From: Hymenoscyphus infarciens
Taxonomy: Eukaryota; Ascomycota; Leotiomycetes; Helotiales; Helotiaceae
Direction: 5' to 3'
Length of the DNA stretch: 64,000 nt
Assembly: GCA_001414345.1 (NCBI GenBank)
Contig: LLCB01000250.1
Span: 25,008 to 89,007, forward strand
Within the stretch, counting starts at the first letter, position 1; the number at the start of each line of letters is the position of its first letter. Below, one piece after another: positions 1 to 10,018 of this stretch. Made by a program: the position numbers and the translations under genes. The notes under the pieces are model-generated. The model saw only the letters and a program-made list of their open reading frames with translations, made no database searches and was not told the DNA's origin.

Positions 1-849
1 GCCATTTCCGTCACAATGTTGCTGTAGTATACGCGAGTTGCGTACTGGGACAATGTCTCGGTTGGAGCAGCCTTATTTCCGAATGTTTTTTCGCGCCATT
101 GCGCCCACCATGAGCTGTTTTTTCTTAAAATACCTATCAACTCTGTGAATGAAGGGAGCGATGAGCGTATAAGATTGCAAAGATGTTTGTGTTTGGTTGT
201 GGAATGCTTTTGACGTATCCTTTTTTCTTGAGAAACTGGCGAATTTTCAGTTGGTTTTGCAAGTACGACCTAAAGAAAATAAGCCTGAGCCGCCAATTCC
301 ACTTATTCACCCGGTCATCTGAGATTTAACGTAAATCTTGAATATTGCGAGGGAGGAAATTGTGAACCATTTCAAATCACTATTCATAACTCACCTCACT
401 CTCAACCAAAAGCAGCACCAACGGGGCCCTATCCTCCACACCTGCAATAGGAGCCTCATCAGAAGCCTCCTCGGACAAGTTCACAAGTTCGGTAATATCC
501 TGATCATTAGGTCTTTCCTTGTCCTTCGTTTCCTTCAAAACATCATGGAGCAAAGACTCAAGCCTTGCAACTCTCTCCCTCAAAGTCTCATCCCGACGAA
601 CCTCTCCAAAGGCCTGTCTCTGGTCGATACATTCTGATCCATGAGCAACGCACTGCTGGCACACCTTCCGATTTCCAGGTGTGAAAAAGCATTTTACTTT
701 TCGACGGCGGCCTGTTCAAAATGATGGTGAGCCAAGGCGGCGGGTCGGAGCTAACAGCGGAGTTAAGACTCACATTGAACGCAACTTTGGGTTCCTTTCC
801 GAAAAGTCTTTTTAACAGTAGCACCCTCGGACGAGTTCGGAGAATTCAT
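1..849 (-). CDS. Zn2Cys6 transcription factor, N-terminal part (runs off left edge)
   Basis: Nuclear DNA-binding regulator of the fungal binuclear-cluster family; target genes unknown. Model by eye: exons 849-774, 711-395 and 269-1, with GTGAGT donors at 773 and 394 and AG acceptors at 712 and 270; the frame stays open to the window edge. The first intron splits the codon for the second cysteine. The spliced product shows C23-x2-C26-x6-C33-x9-C43-x2-C46-x6-C53, the exact Zn2Cys6 spacing, with the basic run RRRKVKC. It is followed by a short heptad-like stretch (RERVARLESLLHDVL, about residues 75-90), the usual dimerisation coil, then an acidic linker. Exon 3 holds a segment rich in Trp and basic residues. 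The start ATG at 849 is the first in frame before the cluster. The regulatory middle-homology domain is outside the window. Confidence 0.85.
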
Positions 850-1490
850 TTTTATATCCAGAGTTTAGTTATTGATTCAGAATAGCTACTGTACGTGTTA
901 TCTAAAGTTAAAAGCAAGGAGGGAGGTTTGGTGAGATCTTCCATTTCGTCCGGATTTTTTGTCCGAACTTCCGAGCACGTGAGATAGCCGAGGGCCCTCT
1001 GGACAATAAAGCGGCAGCAAATAGGTACCTCGTTGATCCAACGCTATAGGATACTCTAAAGTATTGACCTAGATAACTGAAACAATTGAAGTTGATTGTT
1101 CCAAACATGTAGGTTAATAGTTTAAAATGTTCTAAGTTTTTAGAATAATTTACTGAAATTACCCCAGGGATGAACCTAAAATTAATGGCCACTTTTACTG
1201 TCCATCGTGAGCCCAGTCACACAAAGGTTGTTTTCCAATCAGAAATCATACAACCAAGAAAGGGGGACTGGCAGATATTCTTGGCTTTGACCATGTTGAC
1301 TATGAGATGCTCCTAAAACCGCAGTGAGACGTAATCTCCAAGGTTCAATTGATAATATGAAAACCGAAGAATTATAAATAGACTGGAGACTTCCCTTGAT
1401 TAAAAGTGAAAATCATAATTGAGACCCACAAAAATATCTTCTATAACCACCAAGAGTCAAAATTACATTCCAACCAACCGATAAACCTGA
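850..1490. other. Intergenic, no gene seen
   Basis: Upstream region of the Zn2Cys6 gene, moderately AT-rich. I see no supported gene, RNA or repeat. Confidence 0.5.
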
Positions 1491-2812
1491 CGCTCCTCTC
1501 GGTCAACACCGACTTCTTAGTCCTACATGTTCTCTAAAAGTCTCACCTATTTGTCTCGGCACCATGAACTTGGGAGAGGTTTGGTACTCCAATCCCCACC
1601 TATACATTCCCTTTCAAACACCAACAAACCCCCAGGAAACAACTAACCGGAGAATGCACTAAAGAAACGGCCTTCTCCATCCATGACCACTACCGCTCTA
1701 CTAGTGGAAACTTCCTCGATACAGCAAACATGTACATGAAAGGCGAATCCGAATCTTGGATTGGGGAATGGCTTTCTCTCCGTGGTTGTCGGGATGAAAA
1801 GGTCATCGCGACCAAATACACCGTTCCCTTTAAGTTTGCTAATTCCCAATTTCCCAAATGCCCGGAACAATCCTCTCAAACTGGGGTGGGAATAACAAGA
1901 AAAGTCTTCGCTTATCTCTACAATAGATTTTGGAGAATTTGAAAACGGACTATATTGACATTCTCTATGTTCATGCTTGGGAAGGAATGGCTGTTATTGA
2001 GGAGCTAATGAGAGGATTGGATGATGTGGTAAAGAGTGGGGAGGTTTTGTATCTCGGTGTCAGTAATTGGTCAGCTTGGGTGGTGGTCAAGGCTAACGAT
2101 TATGTCCGTCAATATGGGCTCACTCCTTTTGTTGTTATGAAGGACGATGTAATGTTGCCGAGTGAGAAATTGAGCGTTCGGTTCTTCCTATGTGCAAGGA
2201 GGAAGGAATGGGAACACTGTTTGGAGTCCGCTTAGTGGAGGAAAACTCAAGAGCTCAAATATCAAGAGACCCGAAGATGACAAAAGCGAAAGAACGACGC
2301 ATGGAAATCTTGGTGGTGCTTCCGATGAGGGTTTTGAGAAGTGTGTAAAAGTGCTGGAGCCAATTGAGGAAAGAAAGGGGGCGACAACCACAACTGTGGC
2401 TCTGAAATATTTAACACTCAAGGTTGGTCCCCAATTAAACAGAACCAGAAAAATACTCACTGGTAAATCTAGGTTCCTTGTGTTTTCCCGATTTGTGGAG
2501 GTCGACGTGTCGAGCATCTTCAGAGCAATATTGAAGCCATCAATATCGATCTTTCAGAGGACGAAATGAATGATATTGACTCCGCTTCTTCATTCGACAT
2601 TGGATACTCTTATTCGGTGTTATCTGGTGTAAGAGATAAACACGTTTCTGTATACAATCCGGCTAATGTCGTGAGAATGGGTCTTGCTTTTAAGGGTGTA
2701 GAAGAAGCCAGGGTATGTAACTTTGGATTGATAGTGAGAAGCAAGTTTGAAAAGGGGGTTGACTAACCTTTCTTATAGGCTATTGGCAGACATTGAAGCC
2801 AGCAAGTCAGTG
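1491..2812 (+). pseudogene. Aldo/keto reductase (aryl-alcohol dehydrogenase type) pseudogene
   Basis: Degraded NADPH-dependent aldo/keto reductase. Homology-like segments occur in order but in different frames: an N-terminal strand-barrel start at 1491-1595 (LGQHRLLSP...VSPICLGTMNLG), the cofactor/catalytic region at about 1640-1850 (GNFLDTANMY, then GESESWIGEWL and KVIATKYT; D and Y are the family's catalytic positions), LKTDYIDILYVHAWEG near 1935-1985, GEVLYLGVSNWSAWVV near 2040-2085, a WSPLSGGKLK segment near 2220-2250, and a C-terminal EHLQSNIEA / LSEDEMNDIDSASSFDIGY part at 2510-2610. Between them are a frameshift and an in-frame TAG near 1925, and a second frameshift near 2140-2190. An intron before 1641 may be genuine. 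The number of lesions makes a working gene unlikely. Some relatives act in secondary metabolism; nothing here shows such a role. Confidence 0.8.
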
Positions 2813-3218
2813 TGACGGGGAGTCTCGCCATGTCACGAATTGATTGCACTTCAGTAGATTTTGTGGGATGTACCACGTGACCCTCGGCGCTGGTAGAGGA
2901 ACCTATAGATAGCTTTAAGAGCCTCAGTACTCTCTTTCCTTCTTAGGCGTTAATCACTATATATATTACATTATATTAATTCTACTTGAGTCTTAAATAA
3001 GGTAATAACTAAACTAGTATGCTTTCTATAATAGTAGACATTATAACTAGAAATTCGTATTTCTTACTTTCATATGAAGCTTTCTTATGATATTATTTTG
3101 AGCAAGGAGCTAGGGAATAGCTGAAAGTTTATATAAAAATAATTGGAACATACTATTTTCTATACATCTATCCTCTTTTTTGATTTATAATATATAGAAT
3201 GTCAATATTGAAAGAAAT
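2813..3218. other. AT-rich intergenic spacer
   Basis: TA-rich spacer between the AKR pseudogene and the 3' end of the GH16 gene. It should contain the GH16 polyadenylation region, but no precise signal can be assigned. Confidence 0.4.
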
Positions 3219-5601
3219 CTACATGACCAAAGCGGCAATCAAACCAACAGCAAGGGCAAAGCCACTCACAACACGGAGGGCACCTGAACCATTGGTGGTA
3301 ATTGGCGCAGTTCCGGTTGCCGAAGTAATGCTACCGAGGGTAAGTGTTCCAGTTTCAGCAGCAGTTCCGTTTCCAGCCGATTTGGTTGGGGCGTAAACAA
3401 AGCTTGTTGGCTTTGCAAAGCCTGCACACCCTTCACCAATACATGATGGGGAAGCAGCAGCTGAGAATCCTGAGTTTCCAGAAACACTGGTTGGCCTAGC
3501 GGATTCTGGGACCGGGGCGACAGGAGAGACTTCCAATACACCAATCGAGCTGGGTTTAACAAAATTGGACGGCGAAGAAATCTTGACTGTGCTTGAAGAG
3601 ACACCAACACTATTTCCCTGTGGACAAGCTGGGCTTCCTGGACCTCCACATGATGGGGATCCTGGAATACTTGGCACGGCTGTTGTCGAAGCGATGTTTG
3701 CTACGGTTGGGCTACCTGGGCAGACTGTGGTCGAAATTGCGATGACTTCGGTGGTGATGGAGCCAAGAGGACAGTTTGTAATAGAGGCAGAGCAAGCACT
3801 GATTGTTCCAGTCTTGGCTGTGGATGATCTCGGAATCAGTATTGCTATTTCTAGAAGTATGTTTGAGGAAATGAGGAGCCAATGGGTTGTGTGAGGAGAA
3901 AATAGTGTTACAATTCTCTTAAAACAACCCAAAAGAGGGAGAAATAACTTGGAGAACACCTACTGCTAAAGATAGTGGAAGTGGTCAATGGGAGATCAGC
4001 TCCAGTCAAGGTTGGGGTAGGTATTGCCTCGGCAGAGATTGGACAAATTGTGGTATACAAGGCCTACAATAAATCAGCATATTTCCTGATTAAACCAGCG
4101 GGAAGGAGTCCGGGGAGAGTGGAGAAAAGGAAAAGATTGCTTACAATTGTTTCCGTAGTAATTGCTCCAACAGGGCAGTTGGTTACAGTAGCGGCACATG
4201 ACAAAATAGTGCCCGTTTTGGTAGTGTATACGGTGGATGTCGTTAACGGAACGTCGCCCCCGGTCGGGGTTGGGGTGGCAATCGAGGAAGCGTTGGTGTA
4301 GTGGACCCCAGTGCTAAAGGGGACTGAGCTGCTGCTAATAGAAGTGTTAGTGGGATAATCAAAAGGGTAGCATATAATTACTGACGTGGCCGTTGAGGAG
4401 GCTGATGTAGAAGTCGATGATACAGGCAAGTCACTGACTGTGGCATTTGCATCGGTCTTTTTGTAAACCTTTACACTGTTAATCAACCAGTATGCATCAG
4501 CATATTTGGCAGGGTTAGCAGCAACATAGGTTGAGCAAGTTGGGTATTTGTCTGCATCGTAGCATGAAGTTGCTTGCCAGAGAGAATCTTGGCCAGCCCA
4601 GTTCCCGCAGAAAGTGGTATCGATAACCATCTTGTGGTCTTTGAAGTGAGAGTCAATGTCGCCTATTCCACCAGTGGTGGTGAAGGTGGGAAGACCCCAT
4701 TTTGAAGTATCTGGCGATCCAGATTTGAGATCAGCTGGGATGTTTGCGGCAGCAAAGTTCCATACTGAAATCACTTCGCTGGTCCATTCCATAGCATAGA
4801 CACCACCACCCGCACCGTTCAAAGAAGAGCCGTACGACTTAGCGTCAGTGTTGGTAGAGACACACTGCAAAAGATTAGCATGTATTCTTCTCATGGACTA
4901 GAATGATGCGTTTGAAAGAACAAAGAGAAAAATTACATACGCCTTGACCGGTGTATTGAGAGCCGTACAAACTACTCTCCGCGGTGTCATCGCAATTATA
5001 GGTTGATTGAATACCGGTTTGTGCTGAGCCCTTTTGATTTCCCGCAACGGAAAATCCTGGTGATGTATGAAGGACGTTCAATCCAACGGTGTTCTCGTGG
5101 ATATTCTCCAAAATATCGATTTCACCCTGTGCTGGGTAGTTTACATCCGAGAACGTCCAAAATGCTGGCCAAGTTCCACAAACAGATGCTGGCATATGTG
5201 CGACGTCCAAAACGAATAACCCATGATTGTAGACAGTCTTGCTCTCGAGTCGGATACTGGGTCGTCCAGCTCCGTATGGTTCATACTGATTCCAATAATC
5301 GACACCAATGTAGGCTTGGTTATTTGTGCTCTTTACCAACTCTCCACCAAAATGAGTCGATTGTGCAACCTCTTTCGACTGGTATTGGACGTATCCTCTC
5401 GTTGGATCAACGCTCTGTAATAAATCAGTAGTTGTTTAAGAAGAATATGAATAAACAAACCGTAAAGAAGTCAAATTTATCAAAGAAGCTTGAACCTTCA
5501 TAATTGTCTGCGGCGGAGCAAGTATATTTCTTGTCCGCGGACACGGCACCGGCGTAAGCCAGCGCAATTGCGCCAGCCTTTAAGAGGAAAGAAGAAGACA
5601 T
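3219..5601 (-). CDS. GPI-anchored GH16 endo-1,3(4)-beta-glucanase
   Basis: Cell-wall beta-glucan hydrolase or transferase of glycoside hydrolase family 16, secreted and probably GPI-anchored. Five exons by eye: 5601-5461, 5414-4941, 4864-4145, 4063-3964, 3817-3219, giving about 677 residues. The ATG at 5601 opens a signal peptide (residues 1-22, ending AVSA). The catalytic signature GEIDILE lies at residues 144-150 (E145 nucleophile and E150 acid/base by family rule), preceded by GTWPAFWTF. The catalytic domain runs to about residue 330. A Ser/Thr/Pro-rich stalk follows, carrying a repeated module (KTGTI, then TNCP-x-G-x-ITTE) near residues 375-400 and again after exon 4. The C-terminus ends in a small-residue site followed by a hydrophobic tail (VVSGFALAVGLIAALVM), typical of GPI attachment. 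Introns are 46, 76, 81 and 146 nt. Confidence is high for the family and good for the exon borders. Confidence 0.9.
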
Positions 5602-7868
5602 AATTAGAATTAATAGGAAGATTGTGTAATTAAAGAGTGACTGAACGTGTATACGTCAAAAGAGGGGAAACCGATCTCAGAAAGAGTGATGAGAAAAGCC
5701 CGGGCCTTGTATTCTCCATTTCTGGGGAGCTTCGCCTTTTTGATATCTTCGGTGGTCGGGACCGCGCTTCTCCAAGGAGACACTTTTCCAACAATTCCAG
5801 GCACCCGCTTCATTGAAGGGTTACGGTAAGCGGCTACATTACCGCACACGCCCAACCTGGAAGGAAAGTCTCTCGGTGGTGGTATGCTACCCGGCCGCGG
5901 GGAAGAGATGGACGAAAGTGGCTTAGATCAACTGGTGGGTTGTATGCCGATGAAGAGTCTGCAAGCGAAAGTGACTAGATTGTGCAAAAAGTGATAAAGA
6001 GCAAACGATTCTGTGCGAAGATAATCCGCCAGTTTACCAATCCTGTAAGAGAGTTAGAGACACTTGATTCTAGGTTTTCAATGCAACTTCATCTCATAGC
6101 TACAACTGTCTGAGATACTCGGGAATGATTCCGGGTGTTAAAACGAAAGAGTGTACGAATGTCATACAGACCAGCAAGACAACACTAACTAGGTACCACT
6201 TCATCCTGCGAGTCCGAAGATTCCCCCTACTCTCCATCCCAAGTAAGATGTTCGCCAAAAATCGATCTCAAATCATTCCACGGATTCCACAGGCAGATAC
6301 TTCGTCCCAGACGTAACAAAGGTTATCCAAATGGGGCAATTGCCACACTTCCGATGTCTTATGCCACCAAAAAACCCCTGAAAAGTATATAAAGTGACCC
6401 CCCTGTTCAACCTTTATTTCGCCAGAGACGAAGTAAAGACACGCAGTCCTTTGATAGTCTGGTGCAACAGGCTGGAAATAGCCCCTTCTTGAAAGGCCCA
6501 GATGATTTTCTCAGGGTCGTGCCTGCCCTATCAAGTCCCAATGGCGACGTCCACGTTGAATGTGAAGTTGTCCAATAAATCGCCAAAGAGCTTGAAAACG
6601 TGATGATTAGATATTCTGCCGAGTCGTGGGAAAACTGCGGGCTTTTCCAAATGATTCGACCACCTTTACCGAACTCGACAACGCCCCATAATTTTCTTAA
6701 TCGTTACCCCTGAGCGGCTAGTCACAAAGTCCCATTTTTTCCACTTCCGCACACTCGTTTCTGCAGGGGAAATACCACATAGTCCGTCATATCCGGCTGA
6801 AGTGGAGTGGTTGTCTCGTTGGTCTCTGCTAATAGCCTACCCTTGGAAATTTCATCTAGATGTTACGAATTGGCTTCGAATGAATCGAATCAGATCTATT
6901 ATCAATTTAGTGGTGCTGTATTTTTAACTTTTATAGACTTGGCTACGGACACTAACCGGGTGATATACGGCTAGGGTTGGCATTAGGTTTCCTGAAACTT
7001 GAATCAACGTCAAGACTCAAGACATAAAAAGAAATCCTTTCCCTCAATTTTGTTCACGGTCGTTTATTCTTGGTGTGGTGGCGTTAAAAAGAGCTTCGAT
7101 CAAGCACCCAATAATTGAACAATAAGTCCACTGTTTGCTGAGAACACGAAGAAAAAGACTTGGCGGCCAATTGAAGCCAGCTTAGGCGCTGCATAAAAGG
7201 TGAGTTCATGTAAACGCCCAATGGCTCATCTTATGAAGCGCTCCATCCCGTGCCGGATTGGAAATTGTATTCTTGATGCCGCAGCTTTTCACTCGCTTTT
7301 CCGGGTACAATTCTAATCAACCCCCGCTTTCAACCAAAATCCCTTCCGAATTACAAGAGCAATACGAAGGGAGTCATGGGCCATCGCAATCGGGATCTAA
7401 ATTTATCACGTGACCCAGATCCTCTCATCCTTTTAGCTTCACTTCAACGGTTTTCTTGCGAGATATGAGTTTGCGTGTTTTATTTCCTTCGCTTCTTATT
7501 CGACAGGGAAAAAACCCCCTTCGACTCCCCAAGTCTTAGTCCTTCTCTTTGTTGTGGTCAGTAGTTCAAATGCAATCACAAAGAAAAGGATGTTCTCGAC
7601 CTTGGGTTCAAATAATTTATTGAAATTTTAGATAGGAGGAGCTATCAATGATGTGTCTCTTTCCAACTGGTAGCAAACAAGCTTCCATCTAAAGTTTTCC
7701 GGCTGCCAGAATACAGCACCGGGAGAAGCAAAGACTCCTCAAATTCCAGTAGGCTACGACCGTACGCATATACCCATGTCAAAACTCGCACAAAACGTTC
7801 TAATTTCCAACGAACGCCGACAGCGCATCTCATACGGTTCCAAAAGCCTTCCGAATTCAACCTCGTGA
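5602..7868. other. Long intergenic region, no gene recognised
   Basis: About 2.3 kb upstream of the GH16 start. Short open frames here lack ATG starts or any recognisable sequence. I see no RNA gene or repeat. A CACGTGAC E-box-like site lies near 7407. Confidence 0.4.
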
Positions 7869-8852
7869 CCTCTCCGAAGCACCCGCAAGCTCATAAGAAA
7901 GGTAAGATTACCAAGTCCACGACCTCCTATTAAACTCTCATCCAATCTTTTAAAAACCGCACTCCTCTCAAGATCAGTGGAATCTAAATATGACTCAATC
8001 TGCGCTCCCCCGCCTTATATTCCCTGCCGAAGGAGTCCTCGAAACCATCCCGAAATAAATTTCCTAATAAGTGGCACACCCCAAGATGCACAACTTGAAG
8101 GAGCAAAGGAAAACAGAAGGCGCAGATCATTCGCGCTAGTGGCTCCTACATTTCGAGCAGTCAGAACATACGCATATCCTGGGAGAGCAGTGAGATACGC
8201 TTATTCTCGTAAGTTTCGGGAGTATCCAGGCGAGGGAGACGAGGAAATATGGCTTGCGGATAACTTGTGGTTGCAAATAAGCGAGGAAGAAGATGAAGAC
8301 ACGGATGAACCCATTTGGAATGCTGAACTCTTTCTCTGGGCACATAAATATAAAGCTTGCGTTAGGGAAAATAGAACGTTTCTTTCGGCTTTCAAGGATC
8401 AAGAGACAAGAGAAGGAGATGAGCACTTTCTTCGAGTCCCAAAACCAAAGCCAAAAAGCTGGTCGCATGCTGAAAAGCCCTTGGATATTACCTTGAAAAG
8501 GATTAATATCCTTCTGATAAGCTGTTGTTGTTACCTCGTCCTGGGCAAATTGAAAAAGGCCTTGAATGATTCAGTGGAGGCATTCAGGATTGCGAATTCA
8601 GTTCAAATGCTGTATATGGTTGGTAAGTGTCGTGTATATATTGGGATTTGTTTAAGTAGACTACGTCGATGGGAGGAGGCTGTTGCGGCGTTCAACTTGG
8701 CATCTGAGATACCGATTTCAGGTTGGGAACGAAGAATGGGGGATTTGGAGCTGATGGCTCACAGTTCCCTTACTCGACAGAGAATGGGGTTGAGAGAGTT
8801 GGATAAGGCTTCTTTTTTGGGTTTGATTTGGAATACTGTGAGGAGTCCATAG
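7869..8852 (+). CDS. Uncharacterised protein with TPR-like C-terminal segment; 5' end unresolved
   Basis: One frame is open from 7869 to the TAG at 8850-8852, longer than expected by chance, but it has no in-frame ATG before 8612. A frame-shifted ATG at 7990 (MTQSALPRL...) could begin a first exon, but I find no convincing donor/acceptor pair to join it, so the gene may be missing its start or be decaying. The product has an acidic patch (EEEDEDTDE) and a C-terminal pair of amphipathic helices: G-K-L-K-K-A-L-x2-S-x-E-A-F-x-I-A, then RRWEEAVAAFNLASEI. This resembles a tetratricopeptide unit and matches in pattern the C-terminus of the large gene at 10019-13952 (ALLASREALKIA, then EVLEAWETFEEGL). 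The two may be neighbouring paralogues sharing one domain. Function unknown. Confidence 0.55.
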   Translation, partial: PLRSTRKLIRKVRLPSPRPPIKLSSNLLKTALLSRSVESKYDSICAPPPYIPCRRSPRNHPEINFLISGTPQDAQLEGAKENRRRRSFALVAPTFRAVRTYAYPGRAVRYAYSRKFREYPGEGDEEIWLADNLWLQISEEEDEDTDEPIWNAELFLWAHKYKACVRENRTFLSAFKDQETREGDEHFLRVPKPKPKSWSHAEKPLDITLKRINILLISCCCYLVLGKLKKALNDSVEAFRIANSVQMLYMVGKCRVYIGICLSRLRRWEEAVAAFNLASEIPISGWERRMGDLELMAHSSLTRQRMGLRELDKASFLGLIWNTVRSP

Positions 8853-10018
8853 TCGCAAAGTGTTTTCCCACAAAAACACACTTGTCCAGTCTCACTTCAT
8901 TCAATGGTCTTGATGGATAAGCATTAGTTACAGAATTCCGAAGTATAATATTGAAGTCTAGATCAAAGCAAAACAGAGCTGGAAAAGGGGTTGCGGCTGG
9001 CCAAGTCTTTGGTTAACCAATCGGAGAAAACCTGGACAAAGAAAACGCTCTACCCAACGATCACTCACTATTTGAATAAAGAAACCCCATCGCTTGCTAT
9101 GCCCAATTATGTCACTGTCTAACTTAGAAGGGTATCGGGTTTCTAATGTTTCACAAAGTGCGAAATGCAACAAATTGAAAAGGTTTCCGATTGTAGCTGC
9201 TGCCCTGAACAAGGAGCTTGAGTGTACCGAGCTTGGTTGACACTGAAATTAAGGACAAATCCCACAATTGAAGGCTAAAACTTGACAGGTAATAAAAAAT
9301 GTCAGACGAAAGGTGCTGTGAACAATAACATGTGGAAATCAGTAACAATACCAGAAGGGGGGAGATGAATACTCTCACCCACCTCTCCCCCCGCGGCAAA
9401 ACTCATAAAGAATTGCTCGAATTTCTACCAAACACCAAAGTAATTTCGGATTCGGAGTTTTAATTCCAAAAGATGTCAGCATGGAAATCAGGTGGTCTAA
9501 GGCTGAAAAGGAATTGACCGAGGAGGTAAAGACAGTTTCAATTTTCGAAACAAGCTGAAAGAGGAAAAAAAAGATTACGGTGAACACCCACAACCGCATA
9601 AGAAAGCCACTATAGCCTCTCATTATCACTTTTAATGCCATTAATCCTTTCTTTTCATTCCAACAAAGGTGATCTTGGCGCACAAAAATATTGACTTTCG
9701 CATCACAACCCCGCCTTCCCCCCCTTTATCCCCCTACCCCCGGATGCGGTCTGCACCCCGAAAGAACAAAGACATCACAATTCAATACTCGCGGAAATCT
9801 CAAGCTCAAGAGATACCAAGTTTCTTTCATTTGCTTAAGAGTAACTGATACCAATTGCTTGCTTCGTACTCGCAATCAACTCAAGCGATAACTTGGCAAG
9901 CCAACCAATCCCCTTTTAAACGAGAATACGACAACAATCAACACTTTGACAACGACAAGCCCAAGCTCACACTCAGCCCTATATTCAAGCTTGCCGAAAA
10001 GCCGAAAAGTCAGTGAAA
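8853..10018. other. Intergenic, promoter of the coiled-coil gene
   Basis: No supported gene. Short reverse-strand frames lack support. Pyrimidine-rich stretches near 9715-9745 fit a fungal promoter or 5' leader for the gene starting at 10019. Confidence 0.4.

Noticed and set aside
1..400. Alternative acceptor giving a short stop after exon 2 of the Zn2Cys6 gene
   Set aside because: The CTCAG acceptor near 323 leads to a stop after three codons, whereas the CTTTAG acceptor at 270 keeps a frame open to the window edge with protein-like composition.
7555..7625. B-box-like GGTTCAAAT considered as a tRNA gene
   Set aside because: No matching A box or foldable acceptor and anticodon arms around it.
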